Positions 54,797 through 63,884 of a stretch of 64,000 nucleotides of DNA are shown here, piece by piece. Source of the stretch: Paenibacillus kribbensis (GTDB taxonomy: Bacteria > Bacillota > Bacilli > Paenibacillales > Paenibacillaceae); contig NZ_CP020028.1 in assembly GCF_002240415.1 (NCBI RefSeq), positions 5,047,501 through 5,111,500 on the forward strand, written 5' to 3'. Position 1 is the stretch's first letter. Every line of letters begins with the position of its first letter. Both the position numbers and the translations under genes were made by a program. The notes below the pieces were generated by a model. The model searched no databases, had not been told where the DNA came from, and saw only the letters and a program-made list of their open reading frames with translations.

Positions 54797-57439
54797 ATGA
54801 ATCCAAATCACAAACCAATCCAATCCTTTAAAATCGTACAGTTCATAATAACTATCTACAGGCAGCGAATGACGCGTATTTTGCTACCGCTGGCTGTACT
54901 GGCTTTTATTATATGGGAGGCTGGACGTGAGCTGAAAAGCTTCAATCTGGCGCGTATGCTTCATGAGCTGCGGCGAATGGATGCCGCGTTCCTCATCGAA
55001 ATCGGCTTGTTCTCACTGGCAGCCGTGGCGGCCATGAGCGCATACGATTACGTGATCAGGCATCATTTCAAGCTTCAGGTCAAGCCTGGAACGACATTTC
55101 GGTACGCCTGGATCGCCAATACCTTCAATAATGTCTTTGGCTTTGCAGGCTTTACAGGCGCGGGACTACGCACTGTGCTGTACAAAAAAAGCGGCGTGCC
55201 GCTGGGTGTCATTACCTCTGCGGTCGTATTCCTTTCGCCCATCGTCATTACAGGATTGTCTTTACTGGCTTGGGGAGCCATTATCCATCTGTATCCGGTC
55301 CAGCCTGTAGTAGATGCTCATCCATGGCTTCATTGGGCGCTATGGGGAATGGCGTTGTACCTGCCGCTGTTTCTGACCCTTCAACGATCCAAGCGTTACG
55401 CCAAATGGTTCAATAAGGGAGAAGGCCGGCTCTCCTGGTCCACGATCTCCGCCTCCATTGGCGCTTCGCTGCTGGAATGGCTGCTGGCCGGTCTTACCTT
55501 TGCATGGATTGGCTCATACTTGCTCCATGAGCTGCCAATCAGTGCCGTGTTCGGCATTTATGTCATTGCCGCGATAGCCGGACTCATCAGTCTCGCACCC
55601 GGAGGGGTTGGTGCTTTCGACATCATTGCCCTGCTTGGACTGCAATTGGCGGGTGCCAATCCAGATCGGGCCCTGGCTGTGCTATTGGTCTTTCGCGTCT
55701 TTTATTTCATCATTCCGTGGCTGATCGGCCTGGTCCTGGCCGCACTGGAGATGATTCCGCGCAACGAGCGCTTGAGCCAACTGGCCGAGACAGGTTGGGA
55801 TTACTCCCTCAATGCCTGGCAGAAGGTATGGGGCTGGCCTGGTCAGTTCCGGTTTTTGGCCGATCTGGGGGTATGGGCGCTTGGCAAGCTGGTACTCATC
55901 TCCGGCGTTGTGCTTCTTTTGTCGGCAGCTACGCCCGGCCTGTTATATCGGCTCCGTTTTGCCGAGCATTTGCTCAGTTTGCCTGTCATGCGCTTATCGC
56001 ACGAAATCTCGGTTATCATCGGGATTATGCTTGTCGTCCTGTCCCACGGGATATCTCTGCGTATTCGCAGAGCATTGCGATTGACATTGATACTGCTGTT
56101 GGCGGGCGCTATTTTCACCTTCATCAAAGGTCTGGATTTTGAAGAAGCCTTGTTCTTGCTGTTCGTGGCATTAATGCTGTGGATTTCGCGTTCACGGTTT
56201 TATCGGGTCAGTGCGCCGCTGAATCGGCACAACATTTTTATATGGGGCGGGTTATCTCTCCTCGTAACCGGGGCTTATTTTATGATTGGAGCAGGCTCCA
56301 ATACTCCGTTTATGCGCCATCTGCATGCCAAGGTTCATCTGGATTTTTTTATGAACCGTAGTGATTACGGGGTTACTGCTGTGTTCAGTTTGATTTTGGC
56401 ATGGGTGTTCCTGACGGTGTATTTCTTCCTCAGACCGCAACGCATAATCGGTAATCTGCCCGATACGCAGGAGTTGAATAAGCTAAAAGAATTTTTGGAT
56501 CGACAGGGCGGCAATCTCGTTTCTCATATGCTTTTTCTTGGGGATAAGTATCTGTATTGGACCAAGAACGAAGAAGTGGTTATTCCCTATGCTCGCAGCC
56601 GGGACAAGCTGATTGTATTGGGCGACCCGCTCGGTTCAAAAGAGCATGTGAGTAAAGCGATTCAGGAATTCCAACGCTTCGCAGATCGGTATGCGTTGAC
56701 GGCTGTATTTTATCAGGCATCACCGGAGTATTTGTCCATCTATCACGAGAACGGCTATCGCTTTTTCAAGCTGGGCGAGGAAGCGCTGGTGCCACTGGAG
56801 TCCTTTACACTGACAGGCAAAAGCAACCAGGCGCTGCGCAGCGCCAAAAACCGCTTTGACCGCGAGGGCTACTCGTTCGAAATGATTCAGCCGCCCCTAG
56901 AATCGTCACTCATGGAGGAACTGCGTCATATTTCTAACATCTGGCTGGACGGACGCAAGGAAAAGGGGTATTCACTCGGCTGGTTCAAAGAACCTTATCT
57001 TCAGCTAGCACCAATTGCACTGTTAAAGGACCCCGAAGGAAAGGTTATCGCCTTTGCTACAATGGCCCCTGCCTATGATCATGGACGGACGGTTTCCATT
57101 GACCTGATGCGCCACCTGCCTGACACACCGAATGGCACGATGGACTACTTATTCACACGGGTCATTGAGTGGGCCAAGGAGAACGGGTATACGACCTTTA
57201 ATCTCGGCATGGCACCGCTGTCTCAGGTAGGACAAAGTGAAAAGGCACTGCGCGAGGAAAAGCTGGCCCGGCTCGTGTTTCAATATGGGGGGCATTTCTA
57301 CGGCTTTCAGGGGCTTCGACGCTTTAAGGATAAATTCAAGCCGCAGTGGGAGCCACGCTATCTGGCCTATCCGGCTTCCGTCTTTTTGCCAATCCTGACA
57401 CTGGATCTGGTATATCTGGTATCCAAACGCTCCGACTAA
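54797..57439 (+). CDS. mprF: Phosphatidylglycerol lysyltransferase/flippase MprF
   Basis: An 880-residue bifunctional membrane protein. Residues 30-520 have about 14 spans, including the flippase hallmark GVGAFDIIALLGLQ. Residues 560-870 are the cytosolic DUF2156 synthase (FKLGEEALVPLESFTLTGKS, IWLDGRKEKGYSLGWF, FNLGMAPLS). It transfers Lys or Ala from tRNA to phosphatidylglycerol and flips the product, lowering negative surface charge and giving resistance to cationic peptides. A weak AGGTG is the ribosome site. Confidence 0.92.
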   Translation: MNPNHKPIQSFKIVQFIITIYRQRMTRILLPLAVLAFIIWEAGRELKSFNLARMLHELRRMDAAFLIEIGLFSLAAVAAMSAYDYVIRHHFKLQVKPGTTFRYAWIANTFNNVFGFAGFTGAGLRTVLYKKSGVPLGVITSAVVFLSPIVITGLSLLAWGAIIHLYPVQPVVDAHPWLHWALWGMALYLPLFLTLQRSKRYAKWFNKGEGRLSWSTISASIGASLLEWLLAGLTFAWIGSYLLHELPISAVFGIYVIAAIAGLISLAPGGVGAFDIIALLGLQLAGANPDRALAVLLVFRVFYFIIPWLIGLVLAALEMIPRNERLSQLAETGWDYSLNAWQKVWGWPGQFRFLADLGVWALGKLVLISGVVLLLSAATPGLLYRLRFAEHLLSLPVMRLSHEISVIIGIMLVVLSHGISLRIRRALRLTLILLLAGAIFTFIKGLDFEEALFLLFVALMLWISRSRFYRVSAPLNRHNIFIWGGLSLLVTGAYFMIGAGSNTPFMRHLHAKVHLDFFMNRSDYGVTAVFSLILAWVFLTVYFFLRPQRIIGNLPDTQELNKLKEFLDRQGGNLVSHMLFLGDKYLYWTKNEEVVIPYARSRDKLIVLGDPLGSKEHVSKAIQEFQRFADRYALTAVFYQASPEYLSIYHENGYRFFKLGEEALVPLESFTLTGKSNQALRSAKNRFDREGYSFEMIQPPLESSLMEELRHISNIWLDGRKEKGYSLGWFKEPYLQLAPIALLKDPEGKVIAFATMAPAYDHGRTVSIDLMRHLPDTPNGTMDYLFTRVIEWAKENGYTTFNLGMAPLSQVGQSEKALREEKLARLVFQYGGHFYGFQGLRRFKDKFKPQWEPRYLAYPASVFLPILTLDLVYLVSKRSD

Positions 57440-57473
57440 ACGAAAGCATGCTGACAACAGCAAAACCCGACAT

Positions 57474-57516
57474 AAAAAAGGTGTTCCCAACCACAACGGT
57501 TGCAGGAACACCTTTT
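57474..57516. terminator. Bidirectional terminator between mprF and the nitroreductase
   Basis: AAAAGGTGTTCC and GGAACACCTTTT form a 12-bp stem with an inner AACC/GGTT. Confidence 0.85.
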
Positions 57517-57532
57517 GATTTGGAAAGGATTC

Positions 57533-58159
57533 TTAGAAACTGCCTTTTACAACTACTTCGGACAGTGGGAAACGTCCTGATGGACGTGCTGGAACTTGTG
57601 CCTTGCCTACGCTAATAAGCATGACTGGCAGGTAACGTGCAGGAATGTTGAATTGCTCGATCAATTGTGCAGGAATAAAGCCACCCATAGCACAAGTGTC
57701 GTATCCCAGAGATTTAGCAGCCAGCATAATGTTTTGTGCCGCCAAAGAAGAATTCAGGATCGCTGCATCGCGAGCTACTTGCGGATTTTGGTATGCACCA
57801 TTGATTTGACCCACCAAGGCATCACGAATTTCTGCTGGCAATGTGCCTGCTTCTACCGCTTGATCATAAATGACTGTGTTACGGTTTGCTTCCAAATCGC
57901 CCAATACGGCAATCGTTACGGAGCTTTCTGCAACTTGACCTTGGTTGTAGGCGATAGGCAACAATTTTTGCTTGTCCGCTTCGCTTTCGATCACGAGAAA
58001 TTTCCAGTGTTGAAGGTTCCAAGCAGAAGGGGCTTCAATAGCAGCCGTCAAAATAGTCTCCAGGTCACCCTCCGGCAATTTAAAATCCTTCACATAGCTT
58101 TTCACCGCGTGTCTTTCACTAATAACAGAAAGTGTTTCGTTCTTTTGGATGCTCGACAT
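57533..58159 (-). CDS. Nitroreductase-family flavoprotein
   Basis: A 208-residue protein with SERHAVKSYV and APSAWNLQHWKFLVI near the N-terminus (FMN phosphate and ring contacts) and LAAKSLGYDTCAMGGF toward the end. It likely uses NAD(P)H to reduce nitro compounds or quinones. ATG 58159 is better spaced from GGAG than the GTG nine bases upstream. Confidence 0.87.
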   Translation of the reverse strand: MSSIQKNETLSVISERHAVKSYVKDFKLPEGDLETILTAAIEAPSAWNLQHWKFLVIESEADKQKLLPIAYNQGQVAESSVTIAVLGDLEANRNTVIYDQAVEAGTLPAEIRDALVGQINGAYQNPQVARDAAILNSSLAAQNIMLAAKSLGYDTCAMGGFIPAQLIEQFNIPARYLPVMLISVGKAQVPARPSGRFPLSEVVVKGSF

Positions 58160-58395
58160 TGTGGGCACACTCCTAATGTTTTCATATTATATATCTAACT
58201 TGAATACTCATTAACTTCCCAAACTACTGCAATTATAAAAATGATAGTGAATGATGTCAATATGTTTAAGGATGATGACCCTTCACTCAAAATGCAGTAA
58301 AATACGAGTAAGACATTCATATCGGTAGATGCCCGCCGATCGGACAAGACATAATGAGTTTATTGGTTCTTATTTGATGAAAAAGGAGCGCTACT

Positions 58396-58872
58396 ATGAT
58401 TGGATCATTTAAAAAAACGGATATTGCTTTGTTTGCCGCCTGGGTTGTAGCTTGTGTGGCTACATTAGGCAGTCTGTACCTCAGCGAAATTTTGGGGTAT
58501 GAGCCCTGCAAGCTGTGCTGGTTTCAGCGCATTCTGATGTATCCCCTGACCCTTTTGCTCGGGATCGCTTATTTTCGGGGAGATACGGGAATACGCCGTT
58601 ATGTCATGCCGCTGGCTATCATTGGAGGCGCGATTGCAGCCTATCATTTTACGATTCAGCGTATCCATGCAGCCGCCAAAGCAGCTACGCAAGCCTCAAC
58701 CTCCTGCGGCAGAGTATCCTGTGAACAGGATTACCTGAACTGGCTTGATTTTATCACCATTCCTTTTCTCGCACTCATTGCCTTTATCCTTATTATTGCA
58801 GCGATGGGATATATCATGCGCCAGGAGAAAAAATCAGCTCAGGGAGAGGTACAAGCCAAGGTTCTCGCATAA
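58396..58872 (+). CDS. bdbC: DsbB/BdbC-like disulfide oxidoreductase
   Basis: A 158-residue four-helix membrane protein. The quinone-side CKLC sits in EPCKLCWFQRILMYPL and the second pair in TSCGRVSC; both match BdbC. It reoxidises a thiol oxidase (BdbD) outside the membrane using quinone. No bdbD gene lies beside it. AAAAAGGAGCG precedes the ATG. Confidence 0.9.
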   Translation: MIGSFKKTDIALFAAWVVACVATLGSLYLSEILGYEPCKLCWFQRILMYPLTLLLGIAYFRGDTGIRRYVMPLAIIGGAIAAYHFTIQRIHAAAKAATQASTSCGRVSCEQDYLNWLDFITIPFLALIAFILIIAAMGYIMRQEKKSAQGEVQAKVLA

Positions 58873-59040
58873 ACATGATAGTGACCCGATTATAGGGGTC
58901 AGGCACCACCCTTGAGGCGTATAATCCGCTTGCCGGAGGAAAGACTGTGACTAATTATATCCATTACATATGTGTTATAATGATAGAGGTTTGCAGTCTG
59001 TCCAATAACGCTTACATTCCTTATAGAGGGGGCCCAGTTC

Positions 59041-59520
59041 ATGTTTCATATCAGCACCCCATTTCTGCAATATGGCGCGACCTTCGGCATGATCCTAATC
59101 GCTATTTCGGCAATTTTTATCCGCATGAAGACAGGTCACCGTCCTATTAACGCCAAAAAGATCATCATCCCTCCACTCGGCATGAGCACCGGCTTTATGA
59201 TGTTTGTCGTGCCAGAGATACGGGTTCCCTGGCTTTGGGCACTTGGCGCTTTTCTGATCGGCTGGTTTATTTTTTCCTATCCGCTGATCCGCAGTACCAA
59301 GTTTGAACTTCAAGATGGGAAGGTTTACGTACAACGTTCGCGGGCCTTCTTTTTTATCCTGATCAGCCTGCTGATCGTCCGGCTGCTGCTGCATGAGTTT
59401 ATTCAGCATTACATCACTATTCCGCAGACAGCAGGGCTATTCTTTATATTAGCCTTCGGGACCTTGCTGCACTGGCGGCTGCGTATGTATTTTCAATATC
59501 GCGAATTTGTTTCGAGCTGA
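59041..59520 (+). CDS. CcdC-like (DUF1453) membrane protein
   Basis: A 159-residue protein with four to five spans and RMKTGHRPINAKKIIIPPLG, MSTGFMMFV and KVYVQRSRAFFFILI, all typical of CcdC-related proteins, which are linked to cytochrome c maturation in Bacillus though not essential for it. AGAGGGGG lies before ATG 59041; TATAAT at about 58976 is its likely -10. Confidence 0.8.
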   Translation: MFHISTPFLQYGATFGMILIAISAIFIRMKTGHRPINAKKIIIPPLGMSTGFMMFVVPEIRVPWLWALGAFLIGWFIFSYPLIRSTKFELQDGKVYVQRSRAFFFILISLLIVRLLLHEFIQHYITIPQTAGLFFILAFGTLLHWRLRMYFQYREFVSS

Positions 59521-59580
59521 GACGTAAGCCTGCATCTGACCAACAGGAACCTACATGCATTATGGCATGTTGCTGTATAG

Positions 59581-59625
59581 ACCAAAAAGACACGTTCTCC
59601 CAGCAGGAGCCGTGCCTTTTTGGTC
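59581..59625. terminator. Bidirectional terminator between the CcdC-like gene and map
   Basis: ACCAAAAAGACACG and CGTGCCTTTTTGGT with an inner CTCC/GGAG form a long near-perfect stem. Confidence 0.88.
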
Positions 59626-59679
59626 TTTTGGTTTAGTTGGGGCAGCATGTGCTGTACGCTACCCGGTTGCTGTCTCTTC

Positions 59680-60426
59680 TTATTGCTGGGTCAAAATAAT
59701 CGGGCCGTCCGCTGTAATAGCCAGCGTGTGCTCGTACTGCGCCGACAAACCGCCGTCCAGCGTACGTGCGGTCCAGCCGTCCGCATCAATTTTACTGCGG
59801 TATGTGCCTGTGTTGAGCATCGGCTCAATCGTAATGACCATGCCTTCTTTCAGACGCGGTCCGCGATGCGGTGGTCCATAATGCGGAACCTGTGGTTGCT
59901 CATGCATTTCTTCCCCGATGCCATGCCCAATAAATTCGCGTACGACCGAGAAGCCTTCTGCTTCTGCATAAGTTTGAATCGCATGGGAAATGTCCCCGAT
60001 CCGGTTACCGATAACCGCCTGCTCAATCCCTTTGTACAGAGATTCTTTGGTGACGTCCAGCAGCTTCTGTGCCTGCTCAGACACGTTACCCACTGCATAC
60101 GACCAAGCAGAATCCGCCAGCCAGCCGTTCAGGTTCACAACCATATCGATGGTTACGATATCCCCGTCCTTCAACGGCGTCTTGTTCGGAAAGCCATGGC
60201 AAATCACATCGTTAGGTGATCCGCAAGTTGCAAACTGGTAGCCGTTATAGCCCTTTTGCTCCGGCGTTGCACCATGCTTTTTCATGAATGATTCCGCAAA
60301 GGCGTCAATTTCCAGTGTTGTAATACCCGGCTTGATCATTTTGGCAATTTCCCGGTGACAAGCAGCCAAAATCTCGCCAGCTTTTTTCATATTTTCAATT
60401 TGTTCTTTAGTTTTAATGATAATCAT
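59680..60426 (-). CDS. map: Methionine aminopeptidase type I
   Basis: A 248-residue metallopeptidase. FATCGSPNDVICHGFPN, the first Asp pair in IDMVVNLNGWLADSAW, HGIGEEMHEQP (His) and EPMLNTG / EHTLAIT (Glu) supply the five metal ligands. It removes N-terminal Met from new proteins. It is a stand-alone copy, away from ribosomal genes, as are second map genes in Bacillus. AAGGAGACC precedes the ATG. Confidence 0.93.
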   Translation of the reverse strand: MIIIKTKEQIENMKKAGEILAACHREIAKMIKPGITTLEIDAFAESFMKKHGATPEQKGYNGYQFATCGSPNDVICHGFPNKTPLKDGDIVTIDMVVNLNGWLADSAWSYAVGNVSEQAQKLLDVTKESLYKGIEQAVIGNRIGDISHAIQTYAEAEGFSVVREFIGHGIGEEMHEQPQVPHYGPPHRGPRLKEGMVITIEPMLNTGTYRSKIDADGWTARTLDGGLSAQYEHTLAITADGPIILTQQ

Positions 60427-60535
60427 TAAACGGTCTCCTTCTTTTCCGTGTTCGTTCCACTTTTCACTACTTCCTTTTGCTGCTTCTATTGTAACGCTAA
60501 AAGCAGCGAAATGGAACCAATGTCCGTTGATACCG

Positions 60536-60585
60536 TTTACAAGTATCTTAAATTGGGTATATAATACCCGTAACTTGTATACAAG
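60536..60585 (+). promoter_or_regulatory. gntR promoter with GntR-type operator
   Basis: TTTACA (60536-60541) and TATAAT (60560-60565) are 18 bp apart. ACTTGTATACAAG (core CTTGTATACAAG, 60574-60585) follows at about +3 to +15 and equals the core of the Bacillus gnt operator ATACTTGTATACAAGTAT as I remember it. Autoregulation by GntR with gluconate as inducer is expected. Confidence 0.75.
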
Positions 60586-60618
60586 GATGCAAAATCATTT
60601 CCAAGATAGGAGTATCCT

Positions 60619-61314
60619 ATGAAATATCCAACAACCTGGTTACAGGGTGCAACACTTGGGGAAAGGATTGCTTGCGAACTCCGGCTCCAAATTATACGCG
60701 GCATACAGCCCCCCGGCACCGTGCTGTCTGAGAACCAGATTGCTGCCGATTTTGGCACAAGTCGTTCTCCTGTACGCGAAGCTTTGAAGGTACTTGCAAG
60801 TGAAGGCCTTCTCCGTTTGGAGCGCATGGGAGCGATTGTCATCGGCATGACCCCCGCTGATATGGAGGAACTGTTCGACGTAAGAAAGCTGATTGAGCAT
60901 TTTGTTGTACAAAGGTATGTACATAGCGATAATACCGGGTTGGTAACCGCTTTAAACCGAATGATCGACAAAATGGAAGTCGCTCTCAAGCACCAAGATG
61001 TCGTCGAATTTTCTCTTCAGGACTTTAATTTCCATGAAGCCTTGGTTCTGGAGGCAGGCCATACCCGTATTCTTCATACCTGGAATGGAATGAGACAGCT
61101 GATCCTGACGGTTATGCTGGCTGCCACAGAACAACGCTTTGCGTCCAACATTGAAGAATCCCAAGTTACGATTCACAAACATCGCACCTTTGCAAACGCC
61201 TTAAATCAGGGTGACGCGCAGGAGCTATTCGAGTTTATTGAGGATCATTATCGAGATACTCGCAACGCGGTTAACGACAGCGTGCTGTCTCCCTATCACA
61301 AGGCACGCTCCTAG
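60619..61314 (+). CDS. gntR: GntR-family repressor of gluconate use
   Basis: A 231-residue FadR-subfamily regulator. Residues 15-75 are the winged helix (VLSENQIAADFGTSRSPVRE, ALKVLASEGLLRL), residues 90-220 an FCD effector domain with metal-binding Asp and His positions (DFNFHEALVLEAGH, HRTFANALNQGD). The operator, and the gluconokinase downstream, identify it as GntR. AGGAGTATCCT precedes the ATG. Confidence 0.88.
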   Translation: MKYPTTWLQGATLGERIACELRLQIIRGIQPPGTVLSENQIAADFGTSRSPVREALKVLASEGLLRLERMGAIVIGMTPADMEELFDVRKLIEHFVVQRYVHSDNTGLVTALNRMIDKMEVALKHQDVVEFSLQDFNFHEALVLEAGHTRILHTWNGMRQLILTVMLAATEQRFASNIEESQVTIHKHRTFANALNQGDAQELFEFIEDHYRDTRNAVNDSVLSPYHKARS

Positions 61315-61461
61315 TTTGTACATACATGACAAAGAGCCGATGCACCGCGCTTTACGCGTTTTTAGCAGGTGCGGTTCTTCTTCCAATTGAAGTTGTCGAC
61401 AAGTATACATCCAACTGCGCACGAATGAATTAGGAGGCACTGGTTAACGGGATGCCTGGGC

Positions 61462-61602
61462 ATGAATGATGCCGGCTTTTGGATGATCAAGGAATTTTTC
61501 AACATGTCCGTTCCGCAGACTCTAAAATCATGGACCGTTATGGAAACCATTCTCTCCCTGGTTGCTTTCGGTTTGATTATGCTGCTGAGTGTGTTAATTT
61601 AA
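61462..61602 (+). pseudogene. 3' remnant of the gluconate permease gene gntP
   Basis: Only the last 46 codons survive: MNDAGFWMIKEFFNMSVPQT, then LKSWTVMETILSLVAFGLIM and LLSVLI. NDAGFW, ETLKxWTVMETI and the closing helix are the conserved end of GntP-type permeases, which have about 450 residues. An in-frame stop lies 30 bp upstream and no membrane segments precede it. The 5' part of the gene has been deleted between gntR and here. Confidence 0.8.
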
Positions 61603-61642
61603 CGATAATAGCTAATAACGGTAAGTGAAGGGGAGATTGACT

Positions 61643-63196
61643 ATGGCAGACACCCGATATATGATCGGCGTCGATATCGGTACGACCAGTACCAAAGCAG
61701 TGCTTTTTGAGGAAAACGGCAATATTGCCGCCCAGCATCATGTAGGCTATCCGCTGCATACACCTGAGCCGGATGCGGCGGAGCAGGACCCGGAGGACAT
61801 TTTCAAAGCCGTGGTGACGACGGTGCAAGAGGTCATGAAACAGAGCGGAGTCCCAGCCGGGCATGTGCTCTTCGTCTCCTTCAGCTCGGCCATGCACAGC
61901 GTACTGGCGGTGGACAAAAACGGCAAGCCGTTGACCGCCTCCATCACCTGGGCAGACAACCGCAGCGCCAAATGGGCTGAAGCGCTCAAGCATAAGTACA
62001 ACGGACACGACATTTACTTACGCACCGGGACGCCCGTTCATCCCATGTCACCGCTGACGAAGCTGATGTGGATCACACGGGATTTACCCGATGTGGCGGC
62101 CCAGACGTACAAATTCATTTCGATTAAAGAATATGTATTGGCCCGGTTATTCCATCAATATGTGGTCGATCATTCGATTGCCTCCGCGACAGGTCTCATG
62201 AATTTGCAGCAGCTGGATTGGGACGAGGAGGCGCTGCGCATTGCAGGTGTGACGAAGGAACAGCTGTCCGAGCTGGTGCCGACGACTCATGTGCTGCAAG
62301 GACTGGATAAGAATTACGCCCATGACATGGGCCTGATGGAAACGACTCCTTTTGTTATCGGGGCCAGTGACGGGGTCTTGTCCAACCTCGGTGTGAATGC
62401 AATCAAACCGGGGGTTGTCGCGGTCACCATCGGTACCAGTGGAGCCATCCGTACCGTGGTCGATCAGCCGCTGACCGATGCCAAGGGACGCTTTTTTTGT
62501 TACGCGTTGACCGAAAAGCTGTGGGTGATCGGCGGTCCAGTCAACAACGGCGGAATTGTGTTCCGCTGGATACGGGATGAATTTGCAGCCTCCGAGGTGG
62601 AAACGGCCAAACGCTTGGGAATTGATCCGTATCATGTGCTGACCCAAATCGCGGAACAGGTAAGTCCCGGCTCCGACGGTCTGCTCTTTCTTCCGTATTT
62701 ATCCGGCGAACGCGCACCTCTGTGGGACCCGAATGCACGCGGCTCTTTCTTTGGATTATCCCTGCGCCACAAAAAAGAGCATATGATTCGCGCCGCACTG
62801 GAGGGCGTACTGTTCAACCTGTATACGGTTATGCTCGCCATGGAAGAGGTGATCGGCAGGCCGTCAGTCATTCACGCCACTGGCGGATTCGCACGCTCGG
62901 AGCTGTGGCGTCAGCTTATGGCGGATATTTTCGATCAGGAGGTCATTATCCCCGAAAGTCTGGAAAGCTCCTGTCTCGGCGCAGCTATTCTGGGCTTGTA
63001 TACCCTGGGACGGATTGACTCACTGGATGCTGTATCTGGTATGATTGGCACCACCCACCAGCATAAGCCTGTGGCAGAGCATGTAGATATTTACCGCGAG
63101 TTACTGCCGATTTATATCCGCATCTCACGTAAATTTGAAGAAGAGTTCAAGGATATTGCGGAGTTTCAGGCCAAGTCCCTACAGGCTTTAAATTAA
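61643..63196 (+). CDS. gntK: Gluconokinase (FGGY family)
   Basis: A 517-residue sugar kinase. YMIGVDIGTTSTKAVLFEEN is the first phosphate motif, TWADNRSAKWAEALK the substrate region, VAVTIGTSGAIRTV the second phosphate motif and HATGGFARSELWRQLMADIF the adenosine site. It phosphorylates gluconate to 6-phosphogluconate. AAGGGGAGATTGACT precedes ATG 61643. Uptake must come from another permease because gntP is broken here; gntZ does not follow. Confidence 0.9.
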   Translation: MADTRYMIGVDIGTTSTKAVLFEENGNIAAQHHVGYPLHTPEPDAAEQDPEDIFKAVVTTVQEVMKQSGVPAGHVLFVSFSSAMHSVLAVDKNGKPLTASITWADNRSAKWAEALKHKYNGHDIYLRTGTPVHPMSPLTKLMWITRDLPDVAAQTYKFISIKEYVLARLFHQYVVDHSIASATGLMNLQQLDWDEEALRIAGVTKEQLSELVPTTHVLQGLDKNYAHDMGLMETTPFVIGASDGVLSNLGVNAIKPGVVAVTIGTSGAIRTVVDQPLTDAKGRFFCYALTEKLWVIGGPVNNGGIVFRWIRDEFAASEVETAKRLGIDPYHVLTQIAEQVSPGSDGLLFLPYLSGERAPLWDPNARGSFFGLSLRHKKEHMIRAALEGVLFNLYTVMLAMEEVIGRPSVIHATGGFARSELWRQLMADIFDQEVIIPESLESSCLGAAILGLYTLGRIDSLDAVSGMIGTTHQHKPVAEHVDIYRELLPIYIRISRKFEEEFKDIAEFQAKSLQALN

Positions 63197-63283
63197 TGGA
63201 ACCTGTTGCAGCCTGGTTGCGTATTACCGTTTCATAAGAACCTGTCTATGTAAGCTGGACAGGATAAGAAGGAGGATTAGACG

Positions 63284-63463
63284 ATGCTCAAAAAAATGCT
63301 GCACCGCCTGCTACATTCCACCTCTCATTCTCATAAGCAGCGATACAGCAGCTCAGATCGTTATTACGACCGTAGACGCCATTCTTCATCAGACGGCTAC
63401 AGGAACAGCCATAACGGGCACCGATATTATAAGGACAAACGTCGCCATTACTCCAGTTCCTAG
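63284..63463 (+). CDS. 59-residue His/Tyr/Arg/Ser-rich peptide
   Basis: The protein begins MLKKMLHRLLHSTSHSHKQR and continues YSSSDRYYDRRRHSSSDGYR to KRRHYSSS. It is strongly basic and low in complexity, like spore-coat CotG-type or nucleic-acid-binding peptides. AAGGAGGATTAGACG precedes the ATG and a strong terminator follows at 63545, so it is a real gene. It could be a sporulation gene, as the YjcZ-like gene sits next to it. Confidence 0.7.
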   Translation: MLKKMLHRLLHSTSHSHKQRYSSSDRYYDRRRHSSSDGYRNSHNGHRYYKDKRRHYSSS

Positions 63464-63544
63464 TCCAGGAATAAGAAACAGCAACAGGATATTGCGATGG
63501 AATATATCGGAACACAAGAAGGAACGATAACTCCTTCAATCCTA

Positions 63545-63586
63545 ATAAAGCGAAGATCCTTCTCATCAAGGAGCTTCGCTTTATTG
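63545..63586 (+). terminator. Terminator after the 59-residue peptide gene
   Basis: AATAAAGCGAAG and CTTCGCTTTATT with inner TCCTT/AAGGA form a 17-bp stem followed by a short T run. Confidence 0.85.
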
Positions 63587-63650
63587 TTATGCACCCTTCT
63601 TATGAAGGGCAACATCTGTGCATTTTACAGGAAATCGGCTTTTGCCGAAA

Positions 63651-63770
63651 TTACAGAAACAAGGTTTTAGAGATAATCACCAGCAAAATAAACAGAACCA
63701 GAATTGCTCCTACAGAAGTCCAGACTCCTGGACCGTAACCCCAACCCCCTATACCACACATATGACTCAT
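63651..63770 (-). CDS. YjcZ-family small sporulation membrane protein
   Basis: A 39-residue protein MSHMCGIGGWGYGPGVWTS followed by VGAILVLFILLVIISKTLFL. It matches the one at 32811 in the helix (GAILVLFILLVIIxK). AAAGGAGTGC precedes the ATG. Confidence 0.8.
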   Translation of the reverse strand: MSHMCGIGGWGYGPGVWTSVGAILVLFILLVIISKTLFL

Positions 63771-63884
63771 TTACAGCACTCCTTTCGCTCATTTACAGGA
63801 GCATTGTATGTAGATCTGGTCAAGTGCGTAAGGGGCATTCCCCCATTTTTACGGCGAATGCCTGGTTATCTCTATAGGCTGGCA

